NCBI RefSeq assembly: GCF_023243115.1
Contig: NZ_CP085081.1
Coordinates: 4,800,001-4,864,000, forward strand
Length of the DNA: 64,000 nucleotides
From: Sediminicoccus sp. KRV36
GTDB lineage: Bacteria; Pseudomonadota; Alphaproteobacteria; Acetobacterales; Acetobacteraceae
Direction of reading: 5' to 3'
Positions 24,000 to 32,649 of the stretch are shown piece by piece. Within the stretch, counting starts at the first letter, position 1. Each line of letters starts with the position of its first letter. The notes under the pieces were generated by a model. It saw only the letters and a list, made by a program, of their open reading frames with translations. It was not told the DNA's origin and made no database searches. The position numbers and the translations under genes were made by a program.

Positions 24000-24857
24000 T
24001 CACGGACCCTGGTTCAGCCCCTCCCGCAGGGCGCGGCCTTCGGCACCCGCGGGGTCAATCAGCCCCTCCCGCAGGAACAGGTCCATCAGCACCAGGTTGA
24101 CGTTGAACTTGATGCTTTCAGTCTCCCGCAGCGCCTCCAGCAGGCGCGGCGCCGGCCAGAGCTCGAAGCGCTCCACCTCGTCATCATGGGGCTCGGGCGT
24201 GAAGCTCTCGGGCAGATCGAGGTCGAAGACGTGCAGCACATCCCGCCGCAGGCCTTCCTCGCCCGTGAAAATGTAGGAGAGGCGGCCGGTCCGCTTCGCC
24301 TGGGCGGCCAGTTCGGGCGGCAGGGAGGCTTCTTCCTCCGCCTCCTTCAACAGGGTCTCCTCGGCGGAGAGCCCGGCCGGTATGCCGCCGGCGACCAGGT
24401 TATCCAGCGCGCCCGGCGCCACCGCCTTGTTGCGTGCCCGCACCCCGACCCAGATGTGCAGCCCATCGGCGCGGCGCACCAGGCCGTTCAGATGGACACC
24501 CTGGCCGATCACCCCGAATTGCGGAATCATCCCGCGGTCCAGCGTGCCCAGCACCGGCCCTTCCGCCGCTGCGCGGATATCGAACAACTCGCCGCGCAGG
24601 CGGCCGAAGCCCTGCCGCGCCAGGCTCTGCGCGGCGGAGGCCAGTGCATCGCTGCGCTGGCCCGCGCTGCGCAGCCGTCCGGCCATGGCCACGCCGCGGC
24701 CCTCGAAATGGAAATCGCGCGGCAGGAAGGTCAGCGCCCGGGCAAGCTCGGGCGAGACCCAGCCCACCTGCTGCGCGCCGAAGTGGAACGGCAGGAGGTG
24801 CGCGGGGGAGGGCGCATTGTTGCAGGCCTCGATATGGCGGGAGAGGGGTTTGCTCAT
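24000..24857 (-). CDS. Nudix hydrolase with DUF4743 N-terminal domain
   Basis: A 285-residue protein with an N-terminal domain like that joined to Nudix hydrolases of the Tnr3/thiamine-diphosphate type (VGWVSPELARALTFLPRDF, GELFDIRAAAEGPVLGTLDR). Then comes a Nudix fold with a recognisable box GGIPAGLSAEETLLKEAEEE, in which Lys replaces the usual Arg of REUXEE. The C-terminal part VLHVFDLDLPESFTPEPHDDEVERFEL is characteristic of the family. The yeast and plant relatives dephosphorylate damaged thiamine diphosphates. The ATG at 24857 (MSKPLSRHIEACN) suits the domain boundary. It is divergent from the ABC exporter with ~85 bases between. Confidence 0.85.
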   Translation of the reverse strand: MSKPLSRHIEACNNAPSPAHLLPFHFGAQQVGWVSPELARALTFLPRDFHFEGRGVAMAGRLRSAGQRSDALASAAQSLARQGFGRLRGELFDIRAAAEGPVLGTLDRGMIPQFGVIGQGVHLNGLVRRADGLHIWVGVRARNKAVAPGALDNLVAGGIPAGLSAEETLLKEAEEEASLPPELAAQAKRTGRLSYIFTGEEGLRRDVLHVFDLDLPESFTPEPHDDEVERFELWPAPRLLEALRETESIKFNVNLVLMDLFLREGLIDPAGAEGRALREGLNQGP

Positions 24858-24942
24858 GCCCGGCATGTGGCAGGGACGGCGCCCCACGGGAAGAGAGGCT
24901 TCGCGGGGGCCAGTGGTTCCCAAATCCCGCGCCACGCGCCAC

Positions 24943-26820
24943 ATGACAGGAATGAGCGCGAAAACCACGAATCACGGCCGGACCCTGCGGACCATCCTCC
25001 CCTACCTCTGGCCGGAGGGGGAGGACGGGCTGAAGATCCGCGTGGTGATCGCGGTGGTCTGCCTGGTCGCGGCCAAGGCGGCCAATGTGCTGGTGCCGAT
25101 TGCCTATGCGCGGGCGGTGGATGCGCTGGCGCCCAAGGCCGGCGTGGGAGCCATGCTGGCCATCCCCGTAGCGCTGGTCATCGGCTACGGGCTGCTGCGC
25201 GTCATGTCCTCGGCCCTGGCGGAACTGCGCAACGCGGTCTTCGCCAAGGTGCAGGCGCGCGCGGCGCGGCGCGTGGCGCTGAGTGTCTTCGAGCATATGC
25301 ACGCGCTCTCCATGCGCTTTCACATGGACCGCTCGACCGGGGGGCTGAGCCGCGTGATCGAGCGCGGCACGCGTGGCATCGCCATCGTGCTGAATTTCAT
25401 GCTGTTCAACATCCTGCCGACGATCGTGGAGATCTTCCTCGTCGCGGCCATCCTGTGGTGGTTTTTCGCGCTGTCCTTCGCGCTGACGGTGCTGATCACG
25501 ATCGGCGGGTACATCGCCTTCACGCTGATCTTCACCAATTGGCGCCTCGCGTTCCGCCGCGTGATGAACGACACCGACCAGGAGGCCAACACCAAGGCGG
25601 TGGACAGCCTGCTGAACTACGAGACGGTGAAATACTTCAACAATGAGCGGCACGAGGCCCGCCGCTACGACGAGAGCCTGACGCGCTATGAGGCCGCCTA
25701 TGTGCGCTCGGAAACCACGCTCAACATGCTCAATGCCGGCCAGGCGGCGATCATGGCGGCGGGGCTGACCATCGTCATGCTGCTGGCCGGGCGGGGCATC
25801 GCGGGCGGCACGATGAGTGTCGGCGATTTCGTCATGGTGAATGCCTATCTCATCCAGCTGTATCTGCCGCTGAACATCCTGGGTTTCGCCTATCGCGAGA
25901 TCAAGCAGGGCCTGACCGACATGGAGGAGATGTTCCTCCTGCTCGATGTGCCGCGCGAAATCGCCGATGCGCCCAATGCCGCCCCGCTGGTCGTTGCCTC
26001 CGGCGCGGTCGCCTTTCGGGACGTGCATTTCGCCTATCGGCCGGACCGCGAGATCCTCAAGGGCATCAGCTTCGAGGTCCCGCCCGGGCGCATGCTGGCC
26101 ATTGTGGGGCCGACGGGTGCCGGCAAATCCACCATCTCCCGCCTGCTGTTCCGCTTTTATGACGTGACCGGCGGCGCGGTGCTGATTGACGGCCAGGATC
26201 TGCGCCAGGTGACGCAGGACAGCCTGCGCCAGGCCATCGGCGTGGTGCCGCAGGATACGGTGCTGTTCAACGACACCATCCGCTACAACATCGCCTATGG
26301 CCGGCCTGACGCGACCGAGGAAGAGGTAGTGCAGGCGGCGAAACTCGCCCAGGTGCATGATTTCGTGCTCAAGCTGCCCGATGGCTACAAGACGCGCGTG
26401 GGCGAGCGCGGGCTGAAACTCTCGGGCGGCGAGAAGCAGCGCGTGGCGATTGCGCGCACCATCCTCAAGAACCCGCGCATCCTGATCCTGGACGAAGCCA
26501 CCAGCGCGCTGGATACCCGCACCGAGCAGGAGATCCAGGCCTCCCTGCGCGATGTCTCGCGCGGGCGGACCACGCTGGTCATCGCGCACCGGCTTTCCAC
26601 CGTGGTGGAGGCGGATGAGATCATGGTGCTGGAGGATGGCCGCATCGCCGAACGCGGCACCCATGGCGCGCTGATCGCGGCCGATGGGCTCTACGCCGAG
26701 ATGTGGCGGCGCCAATCCGAGGCGGTGGCCGCGGCGGAAGCCGCGGCACTCGCCCAGGCCCAGGCGCAATTCGGCAGCGGATTGAGCGCGCGCAAGGCGG
26801 AAGAGGGCGCGCGCGGGTAA
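24943..26820 (+). CDS. Atm1-type ABC exporter (heavy metal/glutathione-conjugate)
   Basis: A 625-residue half-transporter, six TM helices followed by a nucleotide-binding domain, of the ABCB7/HMT1/Atm1 group. This group exports glutathione-linked metal or iron-sulfur species. The group signature in the membrane domain is VDSLLNYETVKYFNNERHE, near the known glutathione site. The NBD shows Walker A GPTGAGKST (about 390), signature LSGGEKQR, Walker B ILILDEATSALD and H-loop VIAHRLST. A long Ala/Gln-rich tail follows. The start is ATG 24943 or 24952, both weak; the longer upstream frame overlaps the Nudix gene. The next gene, a Ca2+/H+ exchanger, starts 83 bases on. Confidence 0.93.
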   Translation: MTGMSAKTTNHGRTLRTILPYLWPEGEDGLKIRVVIAVVCLVAAKAANVLVPIAYARAVDALAPKAGVGAMLAIPVALVIGYGLLRVMSSALAELRNAVFAKVQARAARRVALSVFEHMHALSMRFHMDRSTGGLSRVIERGTRGIAIVLNFMLFNILPTIVEIFLVAAILWWFFALSFALTVLITIGGYIAFTLIFTNWRLAFRRVMNDTDQEANTKAVDSLLNYETVKYFNNERHEARRYDESLTRYEAAYVRSETTLNMLNAGQAAIMAAGLTIVMLLAGRGIAGGTMSVGDFVMVNAYLIQLYLPLNILGFAYREIKQGLTDMEEMFLLLDVPREIADAPNAAPLVVASGAVAFRDVHFAYRPDREILKGISFEVPPGRMLAIVGPTGAGKSTISRLLFRFYDVTGGAVLIDGQDLRQVTQDSLRQAIGVVPQDTVLFNDTIRYNIAYGRPDATEEEVVQAAKLAQVHDFVLKLPDGYKTRVGERGLKLSGGEKQRVAIARTILKNPRILILDEATSALDTRTEQEIQASLRDVSRGRTTLVIAHRLSTVVEADEIMVLEDGRIAERGTHGALIAADGLYAEMWRRQSEAVAAAEAAALAQAQAQFGSGLSARKAEEGARG

Positions 26821-26903
26821 AATGCGCCCCGCTCCGCGCATCCTCCCGATGCGCGGATGGCTGGGGTGCTGGGCATGCGGCAATCGAAGGCGAGGGCGTC
26901 GTG

Positions 26904-28040
26904 ATGCGGCCCCTCTGGCTGTTCATCCGACAGAACCCTTTGCTCTGGCTTCTGGTCTTCGTGCCCGCCGTGCTGCTGGCCGAGCATCTCCGGCCCGAGG
27001 CGGCGACGCTGCTCTTTATCCTGGCCGTGCTGGCGATCATCCCGCTGGCCGCCTTGCTGAGTCGCGCGACCGAGGCGGTGGCAGCCCGGACCGGCGATAC
27101 CGTGGGCGGGCTGCTGAACGCCACGCTGGGCAACCTGACTGAGCTGGTGATCGCCATGACCGCCTTGGCGGCGGGCGAGTACATGCTGGTCAAGGCCTCC
27201 ATCGCCGGCGCCATCGTCACCAACACGCTGTTCATGCTGGGCGCTTCCCTCCTGCTGGGCGGGCTGCGGCACCATACGCAGAGCTTCCAGATCGCCGGCG
27301 CCAGGCTGCAGGCCAGCCAGTTGTTCCTCGCCACCATCGCGCTGCTGGTGCCGTCCAGCGTGGTGGCCTTCCGGAGTGACGATGGGGGTGCGGGGCTGCA
27401 GGATCTCAGCCTGCTGCTGGCGGTCCTGCTGATCGGCATCTACGGGCTCGGCCTCGTTTTCTCGCTGAGGACGCATCGGGAGATCTTCCAGGGCGCGGAT
27501 CATGCGGCGGTGGATGAGGATTGGCCCATCAGCCTTGCGATGGGGACCCTGGCCTGCGTGACGCTCCTGGTCGCATGGGTGAGTGAAATCTTCGTGGGCT
27601 CGGTCCAGGAAGCGGCGGCAGGCATGGGCATGTCCGATGCCTTTGTCGGCTTCGTGGTCGTGTCGCTGGTGGGCGGGGCCGCGGAAATGACCTCCGCCTT
27701 CTCGGCCGCGCGCAAGAACCGGCTGGATCTGAGCATCGGCATCGCGCTGGGCAGCGCCTCGCAGATCGCGCTCTTTGTGGCGCCGATGCTGGTGCTGGCG
27801 AGCTACGTCATCGGCCCGAGCCCGATGGATCTGCATTTCTGGATGGGGGCCGTGATCATGATCATGCTCTCCACCCTGACCGCGCTGATCATCTGCGGGG
27901 GTGGCCGGACCGCCTGGTTCAGCGGGGCGCTCGTGCTGGGGGTGTATTTCACCTTCGCGGCGGCGCTGTATCTGGTGCCGCCAGGCCCGGCGGATCGCGG
28001 GGCGGCGTCATCGGGGTCAGGCGTCACGGCGCATCGCTGA
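26904..28040 (+). CDS. Calcium/proton exchanger (CaCA family)
   Basis: A 378-residue inner-membrane antiporter with about 11 TM segments and two inverted repeats. The alpha repeats are GGLLNATLGNLTELVIAMTA (about 71-90) and FVVVSLVGGAAEMTSAFSAA, each with the conserved Glu that binds Ca2+ (GNxTE and GGAAE). The acidic loop GADHAAVDEDWP separates the halves. It exchanges cytoplasmic Ca2+ for protons. The ATG at 26904 directly follows a GTG at 26901, with GGCGAGGG upstream as ribosome-binding site. Confidence 0.93.
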   Translation: MRPLWLFIRQNPLLWLLVFVPAVLLAEHLRPEAATLLFILAVLAIIPLAALLSRATEAVAARTGDTVGGLLNATLGNLTELVIAMTALAAGEYMLVKASIAGAIVTNTLFMLGASLLLGGLRHHTQSFQIAGARLQASQLFLATIALLVPSSVVAFRSDDGGAGLQDLSLLLAVLLIGIYGLGLVFSLRTHREIFQGADHAAVDEDWPISLAMGTLACVTLLVAWVSEIFVGSVQEAAAGMGMSDAFVGFVVVSLVGGAAEMTSAFSAARKNRLDLSIGIALGSASQIALFVAPMLVLASYVIGPSPMDLHFWMGAVIMIMLSTLTALIICGGGRTAWFSGALVLGVYFTFAAALYLVPPGPADRGAASSGSGVTAHR

Positions 28041-28163
28041 GCCTGGTTTCATGGCCCCCGTCCTGGCCAAAGGCGCCCGGGATGACACAGCCTTAAGCTT
28101 TGGCCTCTTTCCTGGTCACGCCGGCGGCCCCATCTGCCTGATCTGATTTGGAGTGGCCGGAAG

Positions 28164-28412
28164 ATGCAAGCTGCGGATGGAGATGCGCCCGAGGATCTGA
28201 GCCATGCGGGCTCGGTCGTGGACAAGGCGATCGAGTACATGCTGGAGCAGCAGATCGCGCCCATCTCGGCGGCGTCCGCCTTGTTGGGCGGGGCGCTGGG
28301 CCTGCTTTCGCGCAGCATGGATGATCGCTCCATCGCGGGTGTGCTGCGCCAGGCGCTGGCCAGCGTGGAGGCCGGCGAATTGCGCCAATTGCCGACGCTG
28401 CCGAAGGGCTGA
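28164..28412 (+). CDS. Small conserved-looking hypothetical protein
   Basis: An 82-residue protein, not assigned to a family. It has an acidic start, then AIEYMLEQQIAPISAASALL and GGALGLLSRSMDD, and a Leu-rich end (VLRQALASVEAGELRQLPTL). The middle Gly/Ala/Leu segment is amphipathic and could be membrane-associated. It sits alone between the Ca2+/H+ exchanger and rpmB. Codon use is like its neighbours, which supports real coding. Confidence 0.62.
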   Translation: MQAADGDAPEDLSHAGSVVDKAIEYMLEQQIAPISAASALLGGALGLLSRSMDDRSIAGVLRQALASVEAGELRQLPTLPKG

Positions 28413-28520
28413 GCCACGCGGCCGGCGCTTGACTCTGCTCCAGGCCTGCCGCATACGCCGGCCTCCGATTTACATCCGCGCCGGGAGTCCCGTGCGCGCT
28501 CAGTTTGCAGGATCATCACC

Positions 28521-28817
28521 ATGGCTCGCCGCTGCGGCATCACCGGCAAGGGCGTTATGTCTGGCAACAATGTCAGCCACGCGAACAACAAGACCCGCCG
28601 GCGCTTCCTGCCCAACCTGCAGGAAACCTCGTTCTACTCGGATGTGCTGGCGGTTTCGATCCAGCTGCGCCTGACGACGAATGGCATCCGCACCATTGAA
28701 CATAATGGCGGCATTGACGCCTTCCTGATGACCACCAAGCCGCGCAACCTGCCGCCCGAGGCGCTGGTCCTGAAGCGCCGCATCCTGCGCGCCCAGGCCA
28801 AGAAGGCCGCGGCCTGA
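28521..28817 (+). CDS. rpmB: 50S ribosomal protein L28
   Basis: A 98-residue L28, a structural protein of the large ribosomal subunit. The N-terminal [19 protein letters not shown] matches the family's [18 protein letters not shown], here with a single Cys so not the zinc-binding form. Then come [31 protein letters not shown] and a basic C-terminus, the longer alphaproteobacterial type. No rpmG neighbour, as is usual in this class. A stem-loop follows 10 bases after the stop. Confidence 0.97.
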   Translation: MARRCGITGKGVMSGNNVSHANNKTRRRFLPNLQETSFYSDVLAVSIQLRLTTNGIRTIEHNGGIDAFLMTTKPRNLPPEALVLKRRILRAQAKKAAA

Positions 28818-28827
28818 GCCACGCTTC

Positions 28828-28853
28828 GAGAATGCCCGGCAACGGGCATTCTC
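28828..28853 (+). terminator. Stem-loop after rpmB
   Basis: GAGAATGCCCG (28828-28838) and CGGGCATTCTC (28843-28853) form a perfect 11-bp stem closed by a GCAA tetraloop (GNRA type). It starts 10 bases after the rpmB stop. The bases after it are CTTCGG, without a long U-run. It is a likely terminator or 3'-end stabiliser. Confidence 0.65.
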
Positions 28854-29086
28854 CTTCGGCTAGGGGCGCGGCCGGGCAACTCGCCCGCGAAGCGCCCATT
28901 CGTTCCGTGCGAATCGCAGCGCCGCCGTGTCGCGGCTGACTTGCTCCTGCCCGCTCGCTGGCCGGTTGGGCCTTGGTGGGATTCATCTGAGCCCCCTGAC
29001 ATCTCGGTAAAACAACGAGTTACGCTCTGATGCTCTGGCTCTGCCCGAGGGCGCAATGTTTTATTGGGACTCGTGCCAATCTGGCA

Positions 29087-29101
29087 TTTACTCGGCGTTA
29101 A
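29087..29101 (+). promoter_or_regulatory. CtrA-like site upstream of the kinase-like gene
   Basis: TTTA, seven bases, TTAA: one mismatch from the CtrA box TTAA-N7-TTAA of alphaproteobacteria. It lies 24-38 bases before the start of the histidine-kinase-like gene, within an AT-richer stretch (28990-29110) of this 308-base gap. Only pattern evidence supports it. Confidence 0.35.
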
Positions 29102-29125
29102 CCGTTTCCCGGCCAGAATCGGCCC

Positions 29126-29914
29126 ATGACGATAGACCCCCTCCACACACTCCTCGCCCTCCTCGCCGTCGTGGCCGGGCTTGCCGCCACCCTCGCGACG
29201 ATGCGCCTGCCCCGCCTGGTAGCGGAGGCCGCCAGGCAGCGTGACCTGGCCGAGGCCCGCGCCCGCAGCTTCGGCCTCCTCTCGCGCGATCTTAACAGCC
29301 TCGGCCTGGCGCTTCTGGGCCGCGCCCAGGTGCTCGCCACGGATGCGCGGGAGACTGGCCGCGCCTTTGAAGGCGAGGCACGCAATCTGCTCGCCCTGGC
29401 CGATGCCGCCGCCGAGGAAGCGGCCGGCGTTGTCCCGGGCCGCGGCCTGAACGAGGAGCGATTCCCCCTCGCTCCCATCCTGCGCGAGGCTGTCGCCATC
29501 GCCGGCGCCCAATTGGGGCCGGGCAAGCGGCATTGGCGCATCGCGCCGGCCATCGAGAACCTGGCCGTCACCGCGGATCGGCGGGCGCTGCGCGGCGCTT
29601 TGGTCCAGGTCCTGGGCCGCGCCGCCCGCGCCACCTGCGAGGCGGATGTGATTGATATCCGTGCCGATCTGCGGCCGCACGCCGCCTCCATCGTCATCGA
29701 GGATGAAGGGGTGGGCCTTGCCATCGAGGATCTGGCGCCCGCCGCGCATGACGGCGCGGCCGATCGCTCGCGCGGGCTGGGCTTCGGCCTCTCACTCGCG
29801 CGCTCCCTGCTGCGCGCGCATGGCGGGGAATTGGTGATCGAGGCAGCGCCCGGGATCGGCGCACGGGCATTCCTGTCCCTCCCGCCCGAGCGGATGGCAG
29901 CGAATTTGGGGTGA
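29126..29914 (+). CDS. Membrane-anchored histidine-kinase-like ATPase lacking the phospho-His
   Basis: A 262-residue protein: one N-terminal TM helix (about 7-26), a helical dimerisation-like segment and a HATPase domain. The segment FGLLSRDLNSLGLALLGRAQ (49-68) lines up with the H-box of kinases reading LSHDLNNLLAVILGRAQ, but the phosphoacceptor His is Arg here. The ATPase domain keeps G1 (DEGVGL) and G2 (GLGFGLSLARSLLRAHGGEL), while the N-box (LGRAARAT) lacks the Asn that holds Mg-ATP. It is therefore probably a pseudokinase or a scaffold/phosphotransfer-like partner. No response regulator is adjacent. It precedes the solute-binding-protein cluster after a 521-base gap. Confidence 0.75.
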   Translation: MTIDPLHTLLALLAVVAGLAATLATMRLPRLVAEAARQRDLAEARARSFGLLSRDLNSLGLALLGRAQVLATDARETGRAFEGEARNLLALADAAAEEAAGVVPGRGLNEERFPLAPILREAVAIAGAQLGPGKRHWRIAPAIENLAVTADRRALRGALVQVLGRAARATCEADVIDIRADLRPHAASIVIEDEGVGLAIEDLAPAAHDGAADRSRGLGFGLSLARSLLRAHGGELVIEAAPGIGARAFLSLPPERMAANLG

Positions 29915-30435
29915 GGCCTCTGGGATTGCCTCAACCAAGCGAAAGAGCACGCTGCCATCGCCGGATACAGGCGCGGCCCTGGGGCTGAATTGCCGGCGGG
30001 ATCATCGCGCATGCGGCCGGTGGTCGTTCAGCTCACCGGGGCGGTCGGGTGCCCCATGCGGTGGCGGCTCCGCCCACGCTTTCGCCAATAAGGACCCGAT
30101 CTCCCTGACAGGCGAGAGCAACCCGGCGTCCCTCCCATCCATGCGCCGGGATCGCGGGGCAGTGCCGGCGGTACCCAGCTGCGATCCGTCATCATGAGCC
30201 GGCCCGAGCTTGGGCTTGCGGCAGCATCACGCGGCAAATCGCTGCAAGCCAGGACCCGCGTCGGGCCGGGGGTCGGGCTGACCGCATGGAACATCCGCCG
30301 CGCCATGCTCCCAGCGCAACTTGCGGCAAATCAACGTGCGTTGGATGCTCATGTCATATGATCCCAATGACATGGTGCTTGGCCCGCCTTGCAACCTCTC
30401 GAAAAACCGGAACTGAGAGAAAGGTCCAGACCCGG
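29915..30435. other. Long intergenic region with stem-loops, no gene seen
   Basis: No convincing reading frame lies in these 521 bases. Stem-loops include GGCGG-CT-CCGCC near 30065 and CCCGGCG (30122-30128) with CGCCGGG (30144-30150). The last 100 bases are AT-richer and should hold the promoter of the binding-protein cluster. No known riboswitch core was recognised. Confidence 0.4.
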
Positions 30436-31299
30436 ATGAGCGATCGGCGCCTAGGATCGGGCAGCCTCCACGCCACGCGGCGCGGATCCGCGCCTGTGCT
30501 CCCAAGCCGACGGGCGCTGCTTGCCGTTCCGGCCCTCCTGGCGGGACCAGCCTGGGGGCAGGAGGGGGATGGCTCCCTTACGCGGGTGGCGCGCAGCGGC
30601 GTGTTGCGCGTCAGCATCGGCTTCTGGGCGGCCGAGCTTCTGGCGCAGGAAAATGGCGGTACAGCGCGCCTGCGGGATGGCTTCCATGAGGGCATGGCCC
30701 TGCTGATCGCTGAGCGGCTGGGCATCCGCGCGGCTCTCCAGACGGAGCAGGCCCCGGGTGACGGCCGGCGCGGATTGCTCGCGGGGGAGGTAGACCTTCT
30801 CCTCGCACCGCCGCTCACCAGGGAGTTATTGCGGGACGTCATGTTCTGCACACCGCATCTTTCACTGGACCTGGTGCTGCTCGGCCGTGGCCAGGGGGGC
30901 AGCTATCGCGACCGCGCAAACCTCCAGAGCCAGAGGTTGGCGACGCTCACGGTCCTCGCTCCCGCCATCGCGGAACGGCGAACCCTCAGTGACCTGCCTG
31001 ACTTGCTGCCCGTCTCCGACCCCTGGCTGCTGGCGCAGTACCTGCTGCAAGGCCTGGTGGATGGCGTCATCGTGACCAATGTGATGGCCCGGTTGATGAT
31101 GCGCCGCTTTCCCGGCGCCGGGCTGCGCGCTCAATTCGCGCTGACAAGCAGCCCCTTTGGCGGCGCCGTGGCCTATGGCGCCCATGACCTGATGCGGGCG
31201 TTGAACCAGATCATCGAGGAGCTCCAGCTGGATGGCAGCCTGCCCAGCTTGTTCCGCCAGGAAACCGGGCTGACCCTCACTCCTCCCTTCCCAAGCTGA
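30436..31299 (+). CDS. Family-3-like solute-binding protein, orphan (cluster gene 1)
   Basis: A 287-residue exported protein with a twin-Arg-like signal (RRALLAVPALLAGPAWGQ, cleavage after about residue 41). Its body has the type II periplasmic binding fold of amino-acid ABC binding proteins: SLTRVARSGVLRVSIGFW, FHEGMALLIAERLGIRAAL, LLAGEVDLLLAPP and a second-lobe VIVTNVMARLMM. Canonical ligand residues are not clearly kept. The ATG at 30436 is chosen because it gives the signal peptide; the upstream frame has none. It is the first of four binding-protein genes in a row with gaps of 6, 3 and -4 bases and no permease or ATPase. Confidence 0.8.
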   Translation: MSDRRLGSGSLHATRRGSAPVLPSRRALLAVPALLAGPAWGQEGDGSLTRVARSGVLRVSIGFWAAELLAQENGGTARLRDGFHEGMALLIAERLGIRAALQTEQAPGDGRRGLLAGEVDLLLAPPLTRELLRDVMFCTPHLSLDLVLLGRGQGGSYRDRANLQSQRLATLTVLAPAIAERRTLSDLPDLLPVSDPWLLAQYLLQGLVDGVIVTNVMARLMMRRFPGAGLRAQFALTSSPFGGAVAYGAHDLMRALNQIIEELQLDGSLPSLFRQETGLTLTPPFPS

Positions 31300-31305
31300 G
31301 GCCTG

Positions 31306-32646
31306 ATGTCGCTCCCCCCCCTGCCTGCCATGCCGCGCCGCGCCCTTCTCGGCACCGGGCTGGCCACGGCGCTCACCGCCCCCGCGACAGCCCAGCCGAC
31401 AGATCCGCAGACGGTGAATTTCGTCAGCTGGACAGCCACCGAAAGCACGCAGGCCGCCATCCGGGAGCAGATCGCCACCTTCATGACGGCGACTGGCCTG
31501 CGCGTGGCGCATCAGCACTTTCCCTGGAGCGGCTATCGCACGGCCTTGCTCGCGCGGATGCTGAATGAAGGCCCGGCCGATGTGATCTGGCTGTCCGATG
31601 CCTGGCTGCCCGAATTCGCCGAGGCCGGCTGGGTAAGCCCGATCAACGACATCCCGGCCCTCACCCGCTTCAACCCGGACACGCGCCTTGTGTGCCAACG
31701 CGGCGTGAGCTTCCGCGGGCAGCAATACGGCCTTGGCTACTACACCGACAACATGTGCTTCCTTTACAATCAGCGGATGCTGGAGCGCGCCGGCTTCGCC
31801 GAACCGCCAAAAACCTGGAATGAGGTGGTGCAGCAGGCGCAGGTGATCCGGCAGCGCGGCCTTTCCGCATCGCCGCTCGGCCTGGCCCTCGCGCCCGACC
31901 CCTGGCTGATCGAAATCATCTCCACCCTGGTTTTCAGCTTCGGCGGAGCATTCATCGGGCCGACAGGCGAAGCGGTGATGGCAGACCAGCCGCAGACCCG
32001 CGCGGCGCTGCAATTCCTGCTGCACATGATCCGGCATGAGCGGATCGTGGCGCCCGACGCGGTCAAGGTCAGCGAGGATGAGATGCTGGAGGCTTTCGGC
32101 CAGGGCCGGCACGCCTTCGCCATCCTGCCGAGCTACCGTTTGCGCAGCCTGAACAACCCCGCCCAGTTTGCCGAGGCGGGCAGCTTCCGGGTGGCGCTGA
32201 TGCCCAATGGCGGCGATGCGCAGCGCCATGAAACCTGCGGCTGGGTGCGGATGTATGCGCTCACCTCGGCCGCTGCCTCCAATCTGCAAAGACTGCGCAA
32301 CGCCGTGACCTTCCTGGAAGCCTTCGGCGGCAGGGACCAGACCGGCCAATACGCCATGGCCAAGCGCCTGCTCCTGTACGCCGGCCTGCCCTTCTGCCCC
32401 ACGCCGCTCTACACCGACCCTGAGGTGAATGACTACGTGACGGAATGGAGCCGCGGCAGCAGCGAAATCCTGCGCAGCCAGCTGGACTCGGTTCGCAACA
32501 AGGACACCATCTCGCCCTGGTTCGGCAATTGGCAGGCCCTGACCGATCCGCTCTGGCCGGCCATTTGCCTGGGCACCCTCGCTCCGGAGGCGGCGCTGGG
32601 CCTGGCTGCGGAAGCCTGGTCCCGCCTGCAACGCACGAGGAACTGA
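31306..32646 (+). CDS. Family-1 (sugar-type) extracellular solute-binding protein (cluster gene 2)
   Basis: A 446-residue binding protein of the ABC sugar type (MalE/UgpB-like). The signal is MPRRALLGTGLATALTAPATAQ, twin-Arg-like. Typical motifs are VNFVSWTATESTQAAIREQI, ADVIWLSDAWLPEFAEAG, YGLGYYTDNMCFLYNQRMLE, PPKTWNEVVQQAQVI and the second-lobe AFGQGRHAFAILPSYR. It belongs to the family that feeds carbohydrate ABC importers, but no msm/ugp-like permease or ATPase follows. An eight-C run near the start codon (31314-31321) could be prone to slippage. Partner of the neighbouring binding proteins by operon structure. Confidence 0.9.
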   Translation: MSLPPLPAMPRRALLGTGLATALTAPATAQPTDPQTVNFVSWTATESTQAAIREQIATFMTATGLRVAHQHFPWSGYRTALLARMLNEGPADVIWLSDAWLPEFAEAGWVSPINDIPALTRFNPDTRLVCQRGVSFRGQQYGLGYYTDNMCFLYNQRMLERAGFAEPPKTWNEVVQQAQVIRQRGLSASPLGLALAPDPWLIEIISTLVFSFGGAFIGPTGEAVMADQPQTRAALQFLLHMIRHERIVAPDAVKVSEDEMLEAFGQGRHAFAILPSYRLRSLNNPAQFAEAGSFRVALMPNGGDAQRHETCGWVRMYALTSAAASNLQRLRNAVTFLEAFGGRDQTGQYAMAKRLLLYAGLPFCPTPLYTDPEVNDYVTEWSRGSSEILRSQLDSVRNKDTISPWFGNWQALTDPLWPAICLGTLAPEAALGLAAEAWSRLQRTRN

Positions 32647-32649
32647 GCC

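Noticed and set aside
24400..26883. 827-codon frame opposite the ABC exporter
   Set aside because: Rich in His/Arg/Gln with no domains; the + strand encodes an unmistakable Atm1-type exporter.
29915..30435. Structured non-coding RNA or cobalamin/c-di-GMP riboswitch before the binding-protein cluster
   Set aside because: Some stem-loops exist, but no conserved riboswitch core was seen and GC-rich DNA forms such stems often.
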